Below, one piece after another: positions 1 to 10,345 of a stretch of DNA of 64,000 nt. The stretch's first letter is position 1; every line of letters begins with the position of its first letter. This stretch comes from Cymbidium sinense (taxonomy: Eukaryota; Streptophyta; Magnoliopsida; Asparagales; Orchidaceae), in contig CM038221.1 of assembly GCA_021442155.1 (NCBI GenBank), positions 144,746,264 to 144,810,263 on the forward strand, given 5' to 3'. The notes under the pieces are model-generated. The model had not been told where the DNA came from. It was given only the letters and a program-made list of their open reading frames with translations, and did not search any database. The position numbers and the translations under genes were made by a program.

Positions 1-2336
1 TTTATAAAACTTAGTAATTAAATGTAGGTTCATTCAAACCAAATCAAATCATCAAATAAAATTGAACTAAATCAACTAAACCACTTAAATGAAACCACCC
101 TCTAAGTTGAATCCTTTCACACTTAGAAAACTCCAACCTTAAAGCCTAGCTAAGACATGCCACACAAGCCTTAAATGGCACACACATTAGGATAAGTCAC
201 CATTTTTAGCCCTATGTTAGGGTGGTGCATGGTTTGATACCTGATTTTATTTTGTGATGTAATTTTTTAGACTAGATGTTAGGGTGTATGTGTGTAGACT
301 GATGATAGGATGATCTTAGTCTAATCATTATCTTCTACAGCGGATTGTGCTTATGGGGCACTATAATAAAAATATAAATGCCTTTTGCTATGCAGGTTGC
401 TTACACCCCTAAGCAAAATCCAAAAATAGGCCAGGTGGACTTGGTTGACCCATATGTGGGGTGCTAGGTCCAATTTATTCATATACATGCTTGGGATGTG
501 TGGTGTGTTTAACTAATCTCTATTTTGCAGGTTTTAGTTAGATTTACTTTTCCCATTTTTATGTAATTTTTGCAATTAGAATTTGGAATAAATGTTATGG
601 GGAAGTGGAGGTGAACATTGGTCATAAGACTATGTCTTATGTACCATGTAAAGCCTTTGGAGCAAGCACAATCCAACCAAGCTAAAAGGAAGGAAGGGAA
701 GAAGCAAATCAAACATGAAGAAAGAAGAAATGAAGAAATAAAGAATCAAGACCCCCATAACATGAACTCCTTCTAAATTGTAATTATTCATTTATAATCC
801 AGTTTGTATAAGGGTAGAGCTCGGCTACCCATATTTCTTTTCGAGTTTGTACAGTGGAGCCCGACCACAAAGGCCTTTTATTCTTTTGTACTAGCTTTAT
901 AAAATTGTTTGATATTTATTTAGCTTGTGCATTAAGATGGCATGTTTTTCCTAGTTTCTTCCTTGCTTTACTGAATGGCCTGAATGCCTTTAGGCTCCTA
1001 GGAAAAAATAAATTTTCTATCCAATTAATCAACTCAAAATTAAAAAAAAATTAATAACTCATAACCTCACCTAAATCTAATGATATAAATCAAGATAATA
1101 AAAGATATAGCAGCCCCTTAGCTAGATGTTGTATGTTTCATATCATGCATAAAATCTTCTTGTTTCACTCTTGCTTATGGAGGGCTTCCAATTTTGCTAG
1201 AGAATATGACTTGACCTTTGAGAGCCATGGTGAAAACACTCCTCCTTGCTGATTTTGACCCATAACCAATTTCTCATGCATTAGGCATATGAATTCCATA
1301 GCCCATGTCAAATTAATTGTACAAAAATGAAATTAAAACTTAATAAAAATTTGCATTAGATTAAGTCATGAGTTCATGCCCTACATGATCTAGTCTCTTA
1401 GAGAGTGAGTTTAAGGACTTAGTCTTCTTTCTAAATAAACAATAGCCTAGCTATCTTGCAAAAGCATAAGACTTGCCTATATGTATTTAAAATTATAGGA
1501 GTAGTTAGTTGACGGCCACCCCCAGGAGGTTGTAAGTCCAACAGTCGGGTGGTTTATCCTTTCTTGTGGAGGTAAACCATATGCCCATTTTTTCCTTAGA
1601 TTTAGGTTGTGCTTTGTCCTCAAAGCTCCCTAGATTTAGGATCTGAGGTTATTGTTTCCCTTTGCAGGCTACAAGCATAAATTTTCACCTCTTAGGCATT
1701 TCCATGATCTTGTATCATGAAATTGTAAGTCCTAGATTTCTAATAAAAATTCAACCTAAATAAATAATTCTCTTCAAATTCAAAAATATAAATCCCATCC
1801 ATAGGATAGTTTGGGATGCTCATTAGGTTTCTAGCATCATGAGCATCTCCTACTTATCATCCTTTGGTTTCAATAATAAACCCCTCCTTTTGATCAATCC
1901 CATTTGATCTTCTAAAAATGACCAATTGATTGATAGTCCTATCTTTAAAATCTTTGGAGATAATGATCATTTACCTTTATCGAGAGTATTCTTAAGGAAT
2001 CTCATTTCTTAAGATGTAATTAACTAAGGGCCTTGCCTCCATAGGAACTTAATGAGCCCATTTAAAATAAACCCTACTTTACTTTTCTATGTAAAAGTAG
2101 GGAAGAATCTCAGTACAATTGAAAACCCATCATCTTTAAGTCCTTATTAAGATGATTAGGTCCATTATAGGATGGTGAATTTTGTCTCTCGAGATAGTAC
2201 ATCATTACGCAATGTTATACTCGATCACCTTAATAAGAACATCTATGGATCTACGTGGTGTCCAACAAAAAATATTATTTTTGTCTTCATTTATTTTCAA
2301 AGATAGATGAAGATGAAGATAAAAAAATTCACCACA
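1..2336 (+). mobile_element. LTR, 3' portion (subfamily 1), joined to element A gag
   Basis: This is the downstream 2.3 kb of a long LTR; its start lies before the window. It matches, in reverse complement, the LTR at 11917-14160, and more weakly the LTR ends at 45000-47292 and 58330-60652. The 3' end is the word CACCACA at 2330-2336, the same end seen at every other LTR boundary here (47292, 60652, and inverted at 11917 and 40791). No primer binding site or leader follows: the next base is already gag sequence. That fits a solo LTR, or the 3' LTR of another element, inserted in element A's gag. The alternative is element A's own 5' LTR with its whole leader deleted exactly at the LTR end. 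No host gene is visible in it; short open frames here are chance. Confidence 0.75.
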
Positions 2337-3985
2337 TGTACGACTGGTCTGACCTAGAGGAAGAAAAAGTTAGCTTTGATCCCAATGAAGAAGATTTGTT
2401 GGAAGATTCAATAGAGGTGCATATAGTTAATACCAGGAGTTCCCTCCTTTGAGATCAGCAGAGTTTGGAAGGTGTTGCGGTCGAACAGGGAAATATGGCC
2501 TATTCGACCCAACACCTCCCTCAACAACTCAAACAAAAGGATGAACAAATTGACAAAATGGGAAAGAGGCTTGAACATTTGCTAGAAATAGTTTTGGCAC
2601 TTAATCAAGTCCCAACATATCCTACTATTATGGAGACTCCTCGGAGTTGTTGTATATCTTAGATTAAACCAAGACTTCACCTAATAGGAGCATTAGTTTG
2701 TATACGAAGGTAATGGATAGTACCTCCATACAAGAAAAGGATATTAAACTTATGGTTGACTAGAAAGTGAGATAAGCATTGGCACAAGCCTAAGGAGGAT
2801 CATCGATTCCAATGGATAGACCCTACCTAGTGGAATTCGATGTTATCCAATATCCTAGGGGTTTTATGCTTCCTTCTTTCAAGAGCTTTGATGGTAGCAA
2901 AAACCCACGACAACACATAGCGCACTATAGGGCTAGCTATTGCAATGCTGGTGGCAGCGATGCATTACTATTCCATCTTTTTTTCAGTAGTTTAGCAGGC
3001 ATAGATTTTGATTAGTATGCTAAACTCCCCAACAGTTCAGTGAAGACTTTTGCAGAGTTGGAGCAACTCCTCATTAAGAGGTTTGCTAGAGCTTAGCAAA
3101 AAGTAACTATGGGTGATTTCGTTGTAGCACAACAACACCCCGATGAGTCCCTCATTGACTATATTCTCAAATGGCATAATTTGAGTATGAAATCTGCAGA
3201 CTATCTAACAGATGCCATTAAAATTTTTTAAGAATTTTCATGGCCCAGTCTCCCTTTCAAAGGTTTTACCATGACATTTGATAAGCTAATCAACAAGCGA
3301 CTAGTCTACAAGAAGAGTCAAATAGTTGCCTTTTCAAGATCAATCAACAAAGCCAAAGTCTTAGAAAATCTATGAAAAGAAGCCGGTAGGTAGGCATTGG
3401 ACAATGGGAAGCAACCGACCAGAGAGCAATATGAGAGACCTCGAGCTCCATAACTGTCACTTTCACCTCCTCTACCACCACCTTGGCCACCTTATCGGCT
3501 GCCACAGTAGCCTCCATGGCCTTTGTTGCATCCTCCTTAACCATACTCAGCGGTAGACATACACCACCAAGTAGTTACCATCCACCTACTCTTTTGGATA
3601 AACTGAACAAACCTTATTCATTTAAGAGGGAGATAGTCAATAAAATCTTTAAGAACCTTTTAAAGAAACCTGATTTTTAGCTACTCAAGCCTAGGAAACT
3701 GAAGGAAGTGGGCAGAAGCAATGATCTTAACTTTTGCCCCTACCACCGCATGCTAGGACATGTTTTGGAGGATTGCTTTACATTCAAAGACTGGCTTGAG
3801 CATAGCTACAAGTCAGGAACTATAATTATCCCAAAGGAATATGTAGTGGAATAACCATCCAATTATGTTAGGATAATCCTTGGGTATACAAGCGATCCTC
3901 TCAAAATCAAAAAAGGTTGGGATATATCATTATCCCGAACCTCTAAAAAGATTGTTTCAAAAATTAAGAAACTTTCCTTATAGGT
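2337..3985 (+). pseudogene. gag: gag (capsid and nucleocapsid), element A, broken
   Basis: Gag packages the element RNA into cytoplasmic particles. An acidic start (DWSDLEEE, then EEDLLED) is followed by a coiled-coil-like stretch near 2520-2610 (QLKQKDEQIDKMGKRLEHLL). The retrotransposon gag core runs from about 2812 to 3375: YPRGFMLPSFKSFDG, HIAHYRASYCNAGG, then FAELEQLLIKRFARA and DESLIDYIL. A knuckle follows at 3735-3776. The frame is broken by at least three point stops. At 3013-3015 TAG stands where element D has TGG, and at about 3096 a TAG follows GCT where D reads through. Region 3420-3560 is low complexity. The first codons belong to the LTR junction, so the true gag start is lost; in B and D gag begins with an extra N-terminal module that A lacks. 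Confidence 0.85.
3735..3776 (+). other. Zinc knuckle of gag, C-x2-H-x4-H-x4-C form
   Basis: The residues read CPYHRMLGHVLEDC. Cys, His, His and Cys are spaced 2, 4 and 4, so the second ligand is His rather than the Cys of the classic CCHC knuckle. This His form is usual in Tat-lineage gags. It would bind the element RNA. The same block recurs in D near 51915-51960, where the first ligands are damaged, and in B near 28480-28520 on the minus strand, damaged by small deletions. All four ligands are intact here. Confidence 0.8.
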
Positions 3986-4138
3986 CCCTGTGGTAGCTCA
4001 ACCTCAACATCAAGGAAGGTTTTCAAATTACAAAAGATAACTTGGAAAGTGGGAGCTCAGAGTAGCGGTGCAACCCATATCTAGAATAGCCAGTAGCAAC
4101 CACCGATCAGCCCACCTCCATTCCACCATTACTACTAC

Positions 4139-4540
4139 TTGGTCACTACTTCAACTAGCTCTTCTTCTTGTAAAGATCTTGTATTGGCAAATGAGGGCAT
4201 GAAATCCCTCACCCCACTTACTTTACTAGATTTCTACTATGTACCTCCTTCTAAATCCAAGAAATCAAGGAATAAAGCTAGTTTGAATTACATCTGTGTC
4301 ACTTCTGATGGGTTGTCTAATTCTACTCTTATAGAAAACTCTTCAAGTCTAAATAATTATAACAACTTTGATCTTTCTCTTTATGATTCAGAGATGGACT
4401 TTCCTTCTCTGAATAATATGGGTTCACCTCTTGAGATAGACTTGGAATCATCTGATTCTGAGGGTCCTATTGGAGAAGTTGTAGGTGAACATGGTAGAAT
4501 CTTCACTAAGCCACACGAGATCACCAAGTTAGCTCCATAG
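4139..4540 (+). pseudogene. Gag-protease linker, acidic and Ser-rich open stretch, element A
   Basis: This is the longest uninterrupted frame in element A (133 codons). It is rich in Ser, Asn, Leu and acidic residues (for example IDLESSDSEGP) with no domain I recognise. It lies between the gag knuckle and the protease, and a broken counterpart lies in B at about 27760-28090 on the minus strand. D lost it in a deletion near 52338. Its place suggests the disordered linker of the gag-pol polyprotein rather than a separate gene; the initial ATG need not be a real start. Confidence 0.55.
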
Positions 4541-4637
4541 TGGCAAGGTTCTTCCTCCTAAGGTAGCACCTCAAGATAAGGAAAAATAAGTCATTGGTAC
4601 TAGCGACCAAGAAGCCCCTCCACAAGATGCTCCACCC

Positions 4638-5290
4638 ATGGATATGCTTATGGAGGATCAGCTTAAAGTTGATTATAATGTCCTCACTCACCTAAGAAAG
4701 TTGCTAGCTAAACTAAGCATATATGATGCCCTTGTCTTATCCAAAGAGATGAGGGAGTCATTAATCAAGGCTCTTCTTGATCCAAAGATATGCTTAGCTC
4801 AGTTGACCGCTATTGGAGAGGAGGCACATTATTCAAGAGAAGCCCAGGGAGTCACATTCACAGATGAAGACCTTCTTCTAGAGGACATGGAGCATAGTCC
4901 CCTACATCATTGTGGATATGGGAAGATTCATACTTTCTTGAGTTTTAGTTAATCTAGGTTCATTATGAATATTATGAGTCTAAGACCCTTGCCTATTTGA
5001 AGATTGACATCTCTACACTCATAGGAGATTAGATGATGTTGTGAGGATTCAATGAACAGGGTGAGAGGGCTTTAGGCTCCATAGTGTTACCTTTAGATAT
5101 AAGTGACTAGTATACTGAAGCCAAGTTCTATATAATTGATTCAAATACTTCATTCCTTTGCTTTTCTCGGTGGGCCTTGGATACACCATAATAAGATAAT
5201 TCCATCTCCCTTCATCGATTGCATCAAATTTAAAAGAGATGGAATCGAATACTATGTTAAGGAGATGAAAAGCCATTTTCAGTTAGAAAG
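4638..5290 (+). pseudogene. pro: Aspartic protease domain, element A, catalytic site lost
   Basis: The protease cuts the gag-pol polyprotein. The lead-in is well kept (KALLDPKICLAQLTAIGEE, then VTFTDEDLLLEDMEH). The active-site region at about 4944-4975 reads VLVNLGS, with Asn where the catalytic Asp should be, followed by a frameshift. Element B keeps Asp here (VLVDK). Further on are GFNEQGERALGSIVLPLD and an interrupted strand ending in the WIHHNKIIPSPFIDCIKF segment, typical of Tat proteases. Stops fall near 4950, 5030 and 5108. It is not functional. Confidence 0.75.
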
Positions 5291-6330
5291 GTCAAAATAT
5301 ATGAAGATGCGACCTACTATCTTCCTCAAAATTAAAACACCCTTTCTTACAAACTTGATCATAATTCAAATACAAAAGAAAAAGAAGCAAAAGAAAAAGG
5401 AAAGTACAAGTGAGCAAGAAAATGACACCAAGGAAGAAGTAGAGCTTCATACTACATTCCACCCACAGTTCATTCCACCATACAAATATGGGTAGATGAC
5501 TTGACCTCACCTAGGGTAGATATAGAGGCAATTTCAGAGGTGGAAGACCCCTAGTTGGCCGACCAATAGGGGTTATGTTTAATTCAGTACCCTACTATTC
5601 ATATAGACTTGGAATCCAGCTCAAAGATGAGTCTCATGTGATTAGCATACCAACCCCTCTCGCTGGGTTTCATTGGAGGTGACACTCAAACCAGGATAGT
5701 GATGAAGACAGGGCCTCCAAGCAAAGCATGGATAGTTTATGTAAAACTATTAATTAGCAGTTGGGAACTTTAGCTCTACCTCACTTTCTTCTCAAAAAGT
5801 TGAATATTTAGTAGTTAAAAAAGCCCCTAGGCCTTCATGGATGTTAATCTGAGGAGGTTCCTATTGGGATCATCATCCTCAAGTCCATAAGCTAATGTAG
5901 AACTTGAGGATAATTCATGTAAAAATTTAATGGAATTACCTTTAATTGGTACTCGCCTTGTGTTCTTAATCTTGTAAAGAAAGGTTTGATTCCTTATACA
6001 TGGTCTAAGCATAGGTCAAAGTATTTTGAGAAGCTGTGGAATAATAAAGGCAAGGATGCACAATTAAGATCAAGAGATTTGGTATAGTGGGTCTAGTTGA
6101 TGATGATGATTACTGCTTAGTTATCACCAATCACACGGAGTCGATAGGTTTCTCAAATCACACTAGCGCTGAGGAAGAGTGTTTAGAAACTTCAAATGAT
6201 CTAGATGATCTTCAAATCAAGGATGCACCACCAAAATTTGAAGAAGAAATCCATTCAACAATCAACAAGCTTAAAGAAATCAACCTCGGGACAAAGAAGA
6301 TCCATGCCCAACATACATTAGCTCTTTACT
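5291..6330 (+). pseudogene. Protease-to-RT linker with Lys-rich tract, element A
   Basis: The start is a Lys/Gln-rich tract (about 5370-5410, KKKKQKKKE) followed by an acidic stretch. The tract is present at the same place in B (26706-26942, much expanded) and D (52830-52930). After about 5500 the sequence is poorly coding but is shared with B and D, ending in the conserved TKKIHAQHT lead-in to RT near 6290. Ogre elements carry an intron between protease and RT; I cannot show splice sites here, so an intron is only a possibility. Confidence 0.55.
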
Positions 6331-7240
6331 GAATGAAGAAGAAACCAATGACTTAGTTAGGTTATTTACTAAGTTTAAGGACTACTTTGCATGGAGCTAT
6401 GAAGAGATGCCTGGATTATCTCTTAATGTAGCAATCCACAAACTAGCAATAGTCCTTAACATTAACCCTATCAAGCAAGCTCTTAGACGCATGCGATTAG
6501 AAATTGAACAACAGGTCATTTCTGAAGTCAAGAAACTGATCGATGTTGGTTTCATGAAGAAGAAAAATACCTACTTAGCATTTGTGCAGGTTAAGAAAAA
6601 GAATGGCCAAATTCGTATATGTATTGATTTCAGGGACTTAAATAAAGCATATCTTAAGAATGAATTCTGACTTCCTATACTAAGAATTAATGGTGGACAT
6701 TGCCTCATCCCATGCAGTATTCTACTTTATGGATGGGTCATCTAGCTACAACCAAATCAAGATGGCCCCCGAGGATGAAGAAACACTACTTTTTTGAACC
6801 GATAGAATCTATTATTATAAGGTATGCCTTTTGGCCTTAAAATGTTGGTGATACCCTGTCATGACTCAGATCTTCAATGAACTCATTCATCATCAAGTTG
6901 AATATGTTGATGATCTAGTAGTCAAAGCAAAAGAAAGAAGACCATCTCTTTGACTTGAGAGTAATTTTGAATGGTTAAGATAATTTAATCTCAAAATGAA
7001 CCCCCTGAAGTGTGCATTCAGAGTAGCTTCAGGGAAGTTCCTTGGGTTTGTTGTTCGACATCGGGGAATAGAGATAGATCCAGAAAAAATCAAAGCTATC
7101 TTAAAAATGCCACCCCCTAAAAGTCTAACTCAACTCAGATCATTTCAAGGGCAGTTGGCATATTTATGATGGTTTATCTCTAATCTATCGGAAAGATGAA
7201 AGTCATTTTCAACACTTGTCAAAAAAGACACTAAGTTCAA
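6331..7240 (+). pseudogene. RT: Reverse transcriptase domain, element A, broken
   Basis: RT copies the element RNA into DNA in the particle. The lead-in is EEMPGLSLNVAIHKLAI (about 6404-6454). The fingers carry KKKNGQIRICIDFRDLNKA. Motif A is FMDGSSSYNQIKMAPED, with its Asp at 6732-6734. The catalytic YVDD box is intact at 6903-6914, followed by LVVK, then the connection region (about 7110-7215). Stops occur after NEF (6668) and in the thumb, and frameshifts separate motif A from YVDD, so no enzyme could be made. Element D, by contrast, has lost both Asp of this box. Confidence 0.85.
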
Positions 7241-7560
7241 GTGGGCGTGTCTTTTGAAGGTATCAAGTAGTATTTAATGAAGGCGCTTAACAACCCCTAT
7301 CCTAGGTGGGCCATTGATCATCTACACTATTGTATTAGATGACTCCCTTGGCACTTTGTTGGCCCAAGCCAACAATGAAGGGAAGGAGAACGCCCTCTAC
7401 TACCTCAGTCATCATCTAATTCCTACTGAAGCAAACTACCCACCTATTGAGAAACATTTCTTAGCTTTGATCTTTGCATCCCAAAAGCTACGACACCATA
7501 TGCTTTCTCATAAGGTGAACTTGATTTTAAAATCAATCCATAGTATCTCATGACATGAAC
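7241..7560 (+). pseudogene. RNH: First (retroviral-type) RNase H domain, element A
   Basis: This domain degrades the RNA of the RNA/DNA hybrid. The frame at 7314-7553 reads LDDSLGTLLAQANNEGK, YYLSHHLIPTEANYPPIEK and ALIFASQKLRHHM, closely matching 61160-61331 in D. The first catalytic Asp, present in D as YTDALDD, is replaced here (YTIVLDD). The Glu in TEANYPP is kept. A net indel upstream, near 7250, shifts the frame from RT. Confidence 0.8.
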
Positions 7561-8165
7561 ATTATCTAAATGGTTGGCACATTGGTCATGATTTCTTGCA
7601 ATTTGATATCACATTCATACCTCGTGTGGTAAAGGATAAGCAGTGGATTTCTTACACAACCACTTCACCTAACTCTCCCTTAGTGATGATCTCCTTGATG
7701 AATAAATCATGAACCTAGGGGAGGTCGACAATCACCATTAGAAGATGTATTTTTGATGGTGCGGCTTCCTTTCACAAAGGAGAAGAACCATGATCTACTC
7801 TTCTAGGAAAGACAGGGGTATGAATAGTTCTATTAATTCCATAATGTGATGTGATGAGATTCTCATACTATCTCTCTAATCCATGCACCAACAACGAAGC
7901 TGAGCATGAGGTTTTGATTGCTAGTTTGGAGTTAGTCATTATAGTGTGTGTCAAAAGCATCAGCATCTATGGGGATTCTCAGTTAGTCATCAACCAAATT
8001 ATTAGGTCATATAAGGTTCTAAACCCAAGCTTATCATTACAGTACACCATGAAGCTATTAGCCCAAATCCCAGGTCACCATCTACAAGGTCCCTGAGGAG
8101 AGAACAATGCAGATGCTTTGGCAAAACTCCCAAAGAATTGGCATGTCCAAAAGATGAGTCCATTA
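7561..8165 (+). pseudogene. aRNH: Second RNase H (Tat-type additional RNase H), element A
   Basis: Between the first RNase H and integrase lies a second RNase H-like domain. A strand with FDGA near 7755 is followed, after indels, by the open stretch 7851-8096: NNEAEHEVLIASLELV with the Glu, then VKSISIYGDSQLVINQI with the Asp, then a helix and LLAQIPGHH. In the Tat lineage such a domain was gained in addition to the original one. The same block is in B (minus, 24241-24745) and D (61391-61975). It is broken by stops and frameshifts. Confidence 0.8.
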
Positions 8166-9994
8166 ATAAGTGTCTAAAATAGAAAAGTATCCTTGGCGTT
8201 GAACTCATCAAGAGACTTTCTCTTGAAGTGGAGGTTGTTGTTGTCAAAAAGGATGAGGAGCTGGATTGGAGGCAACCCTTCATGGATTAGTTGACTAAAG
8301 GCAAACTACCTCATGAGAAGTCACAAGCACATCAAATGAAATAGAGAGCTCTCACCTATGCTCTCGTGGATGGTTCCTTATACCGATGGTCTTTCGATCA
8401 AATGTGGTTATGTTGTTTGGAAAATACGAAGCCCATAGGATCATGATCAAGGTACATTTAGGTATATGCGGAGCGCATCAATCCAGACCAAAGATGAAAG
8501 TAAAGATTAAGAGACTAGGACACCACTAGCTTTCGATGATTACAGACTGCATGAATATGGCTAGGAGATTCCATCAGTGTTAGGTACAAGGTGCGGTCCT
8601 ATATCAACCAAATATTTTACATCCTACATTGGCCTCATGGCCATTTGAGTGTTGGGGTACCGACATTGTGGGTCCTATCGATCCTCCTTCTTCCAGGGTC
8701 ATCGGTTCATCTTAGCTACCACTGACTTCTTTTCCAAGTGGGCGGAGGCAATCCCTTATTGATGTTGAACTCATCGAGACTTTCTCTTGAAGGGGAGTTA
8801 CCGTTGTCGAAAAGGATGAGGAGCTGGATTGGAGGCAACCCTTCATGGATTACTTGACTAGAGGCAAACTACCCCATGAGAAGTGACAAGCTCATCAGAT
8901 GAAATAGAGAGCTCTCACCTATGCTCTCGTGGATGGTTCCTTATACCGATGGTCTTTCGATCAAATGTGGTTATGTTGTTTGGATAATCTGAAGAATCAT
9001 GATCGAGGTACATTTAGGTATATCTGCGTCAATCACTGAAGATGAAAGTAAAGATGAAGAGACTAGGACACTGGCCTTTGATGATTACCATGAAGTGGCT
9101 AGGTGATTCCATGTTAGGTACAGCGGTCCTACATCAACCACTTAACATTTTACATCCTACATTGGCCTCATGGCCATTTGAGTGTTGTATCGACATTGGG
9201 TCATATCGATCCTCCTTCTTCCGTCATTGGTTCATCTTAGTTGCCATACTACTTTTCCAAGTGGCAGGTAATCCTCAAGAGGTCCCATGACATGCTCCAA
9301 TTTTTAAAACCATATATTATATAGTTTGGGGTGCCTCAATGAATTATATCCAATAATGGTACTGCATTCAAGAGCACCAAGATCAGACTTTGCGAGAAGA
9401 GATGATATGGGTGGAATACTCCACCATCTACTATCCGGGGCAAATGGCCTAGAAAGCATTCAACAAAACTCTCATCCAAATACTTAAAGACTCTTGATGA
9501 AAATTGTGGCGAGGCTTATTTGAAGCCTTGTGGGCATCATACCCATACAAAACTCCAACTCAATCTACCCCATTCTCCTTAGTGTATGGTTCTGAAGTCA
9601 TTCTACCATTATAATTTCAACTCCCATCACTAAGGATGACATTGGGTAGTAAAATCACTACATAGTAAAATGCCAAGTTGCAGTTAGAAGAGCTCAAAGA
9701 TTTGAAGGAGAGACACTAGGGCATGCCAAAACCTCATTATACAAAAATGATTCATGCTCACAACAAGGCTCCTAAAACTTTTCAAGTAGAGAACTTGTCC
9801 TAGTTCTAAGGAGACCAATTGTTTCCTGTCGAAAGATGGGAGGTAAGTTTGAACCTGCTTAAGAAGTCCATTTCATCATAGAAAAGGCCTACCAAGGAGG
9901 ATCTTATAAGCTTATTGATTGTAACGGGGAACACCCGATGCTTCCAATTAATGGGATCTATTTGAAGAAATATTACCCAGAAAATCATGTTTGA
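8166..9994 (+). pseudogene. INT: Integrase, element A, disrupted by an internal tandem duplication
   Basis: Integrase inserts the DNA copy. An N-terminal part (ALVDGSLYRWSFDQMWLCC) leads to the His-His half of the zinc site, HLGICGAHQS in frame fragments. The core starts WPFECWGTDIVGPIDPPSS (about 8640-8697), with the first catalytic Asp, then LATTDFFSKWAEAIP (8712-8756). At 8759 the sequence jumps back about 566 bp and repeats these parts before going on to SNNGTAF near 9353, where the second catalytic Asp is now Asn. The AFNKTLIQ helix lies near 9450. The C-terminal tail (FEPA, EKAYQGGSYKLIDCNGEH, LKKYYP) runs to a stop at 9992-9994, the end of pol. Many stops make it non-functional. Confidence 0.8.
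8198..9273 (+). repeat. Tandem duplication of about 566 bp inside integrase
   Basis: Copy 1 (8198-8758) and copy 2 (8764-9273) both start GTTGAACTCATC and run through the zinc-finger and early core parts. Element B continues past this point without a repeat. The joint at about 8752-8762 shares ATCCC with both parent ends, which fits a microhomology-mediated event. Copy 2 is about 50 bp shorter through many deletions of 2-8 bp with few base changes; copy 1 keeps the better protein sequence. Confidence 0.85.
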
Positions 9995-10065
9995 AAATAA
10001 TTATCATCAAAATATTCTTTTCTTTCGAAACATTATTTGCTTATTTGTGAATCCGGCATGACGTG

Positions 10066-10345
10066 TTTCAGGGTAGTGTAAGAGAACCCAAGAGGCATCC
10101 TATCCTTCTTTCACAACACAATAAAATAAGATTCCCCAAGCACTACTAAAATAGGTGTGAGAGAACCCAAGAGGCATCCTATTTCGACTAGCACAACTAA
10201 GTTAGGTATAAGACAACCAAGCGGCATCCTTTCTTGATGGAATCGCAACTAGAATTCATGGCACCATTTCATCAATTCCCCAGCTTATTTTAGGATAGGT
10301 GTAAGAAAACCCGAGAGACATCCTATTCCTTCTAACACAAATAAA
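10066..10345 (+). repeat. Post-pol hairpin repeats (GAGAACCCAAGAGGCATCC family), element A
   Basis: About 75 bp after the pol stop, four copies of a 35-40 bp word occur near 10073, 10152, 10205 and 10296. The core is AGAGAACCCAAGAGGCATCC. It is flanked by AGGTG on the left and CATCCTAT on the right, so GATAGG-TG can pair with CA-T-CCTATC round the purine-rich core. The same array follows pol in D (63290-63560) and B (22681-22935, minus). No reading frame is involved. Confidence 0.75.

Noticed and set aside
509..1054. Short frames of 60-70 codons inside LTRs, here and in the other LTR copies
   Set aside because: Not conserved in frame between LTR copies, no domain, and of the length expected by chance.
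5500..6290. Ogre-type intron between protease and RT
   Set aside because: The place is right and the coding signal is weak, but no splice-site pair can be picked from these decayed copies.
2337..9994. Integrated pararetrovirus (caulimovirid) sequence
   Set aside because: Integrase, a gag knuckle of Tat type, LTRs and the domain order with two RNase H domains identify an LTR retrotransposon; no movement-protein-like segment is present.
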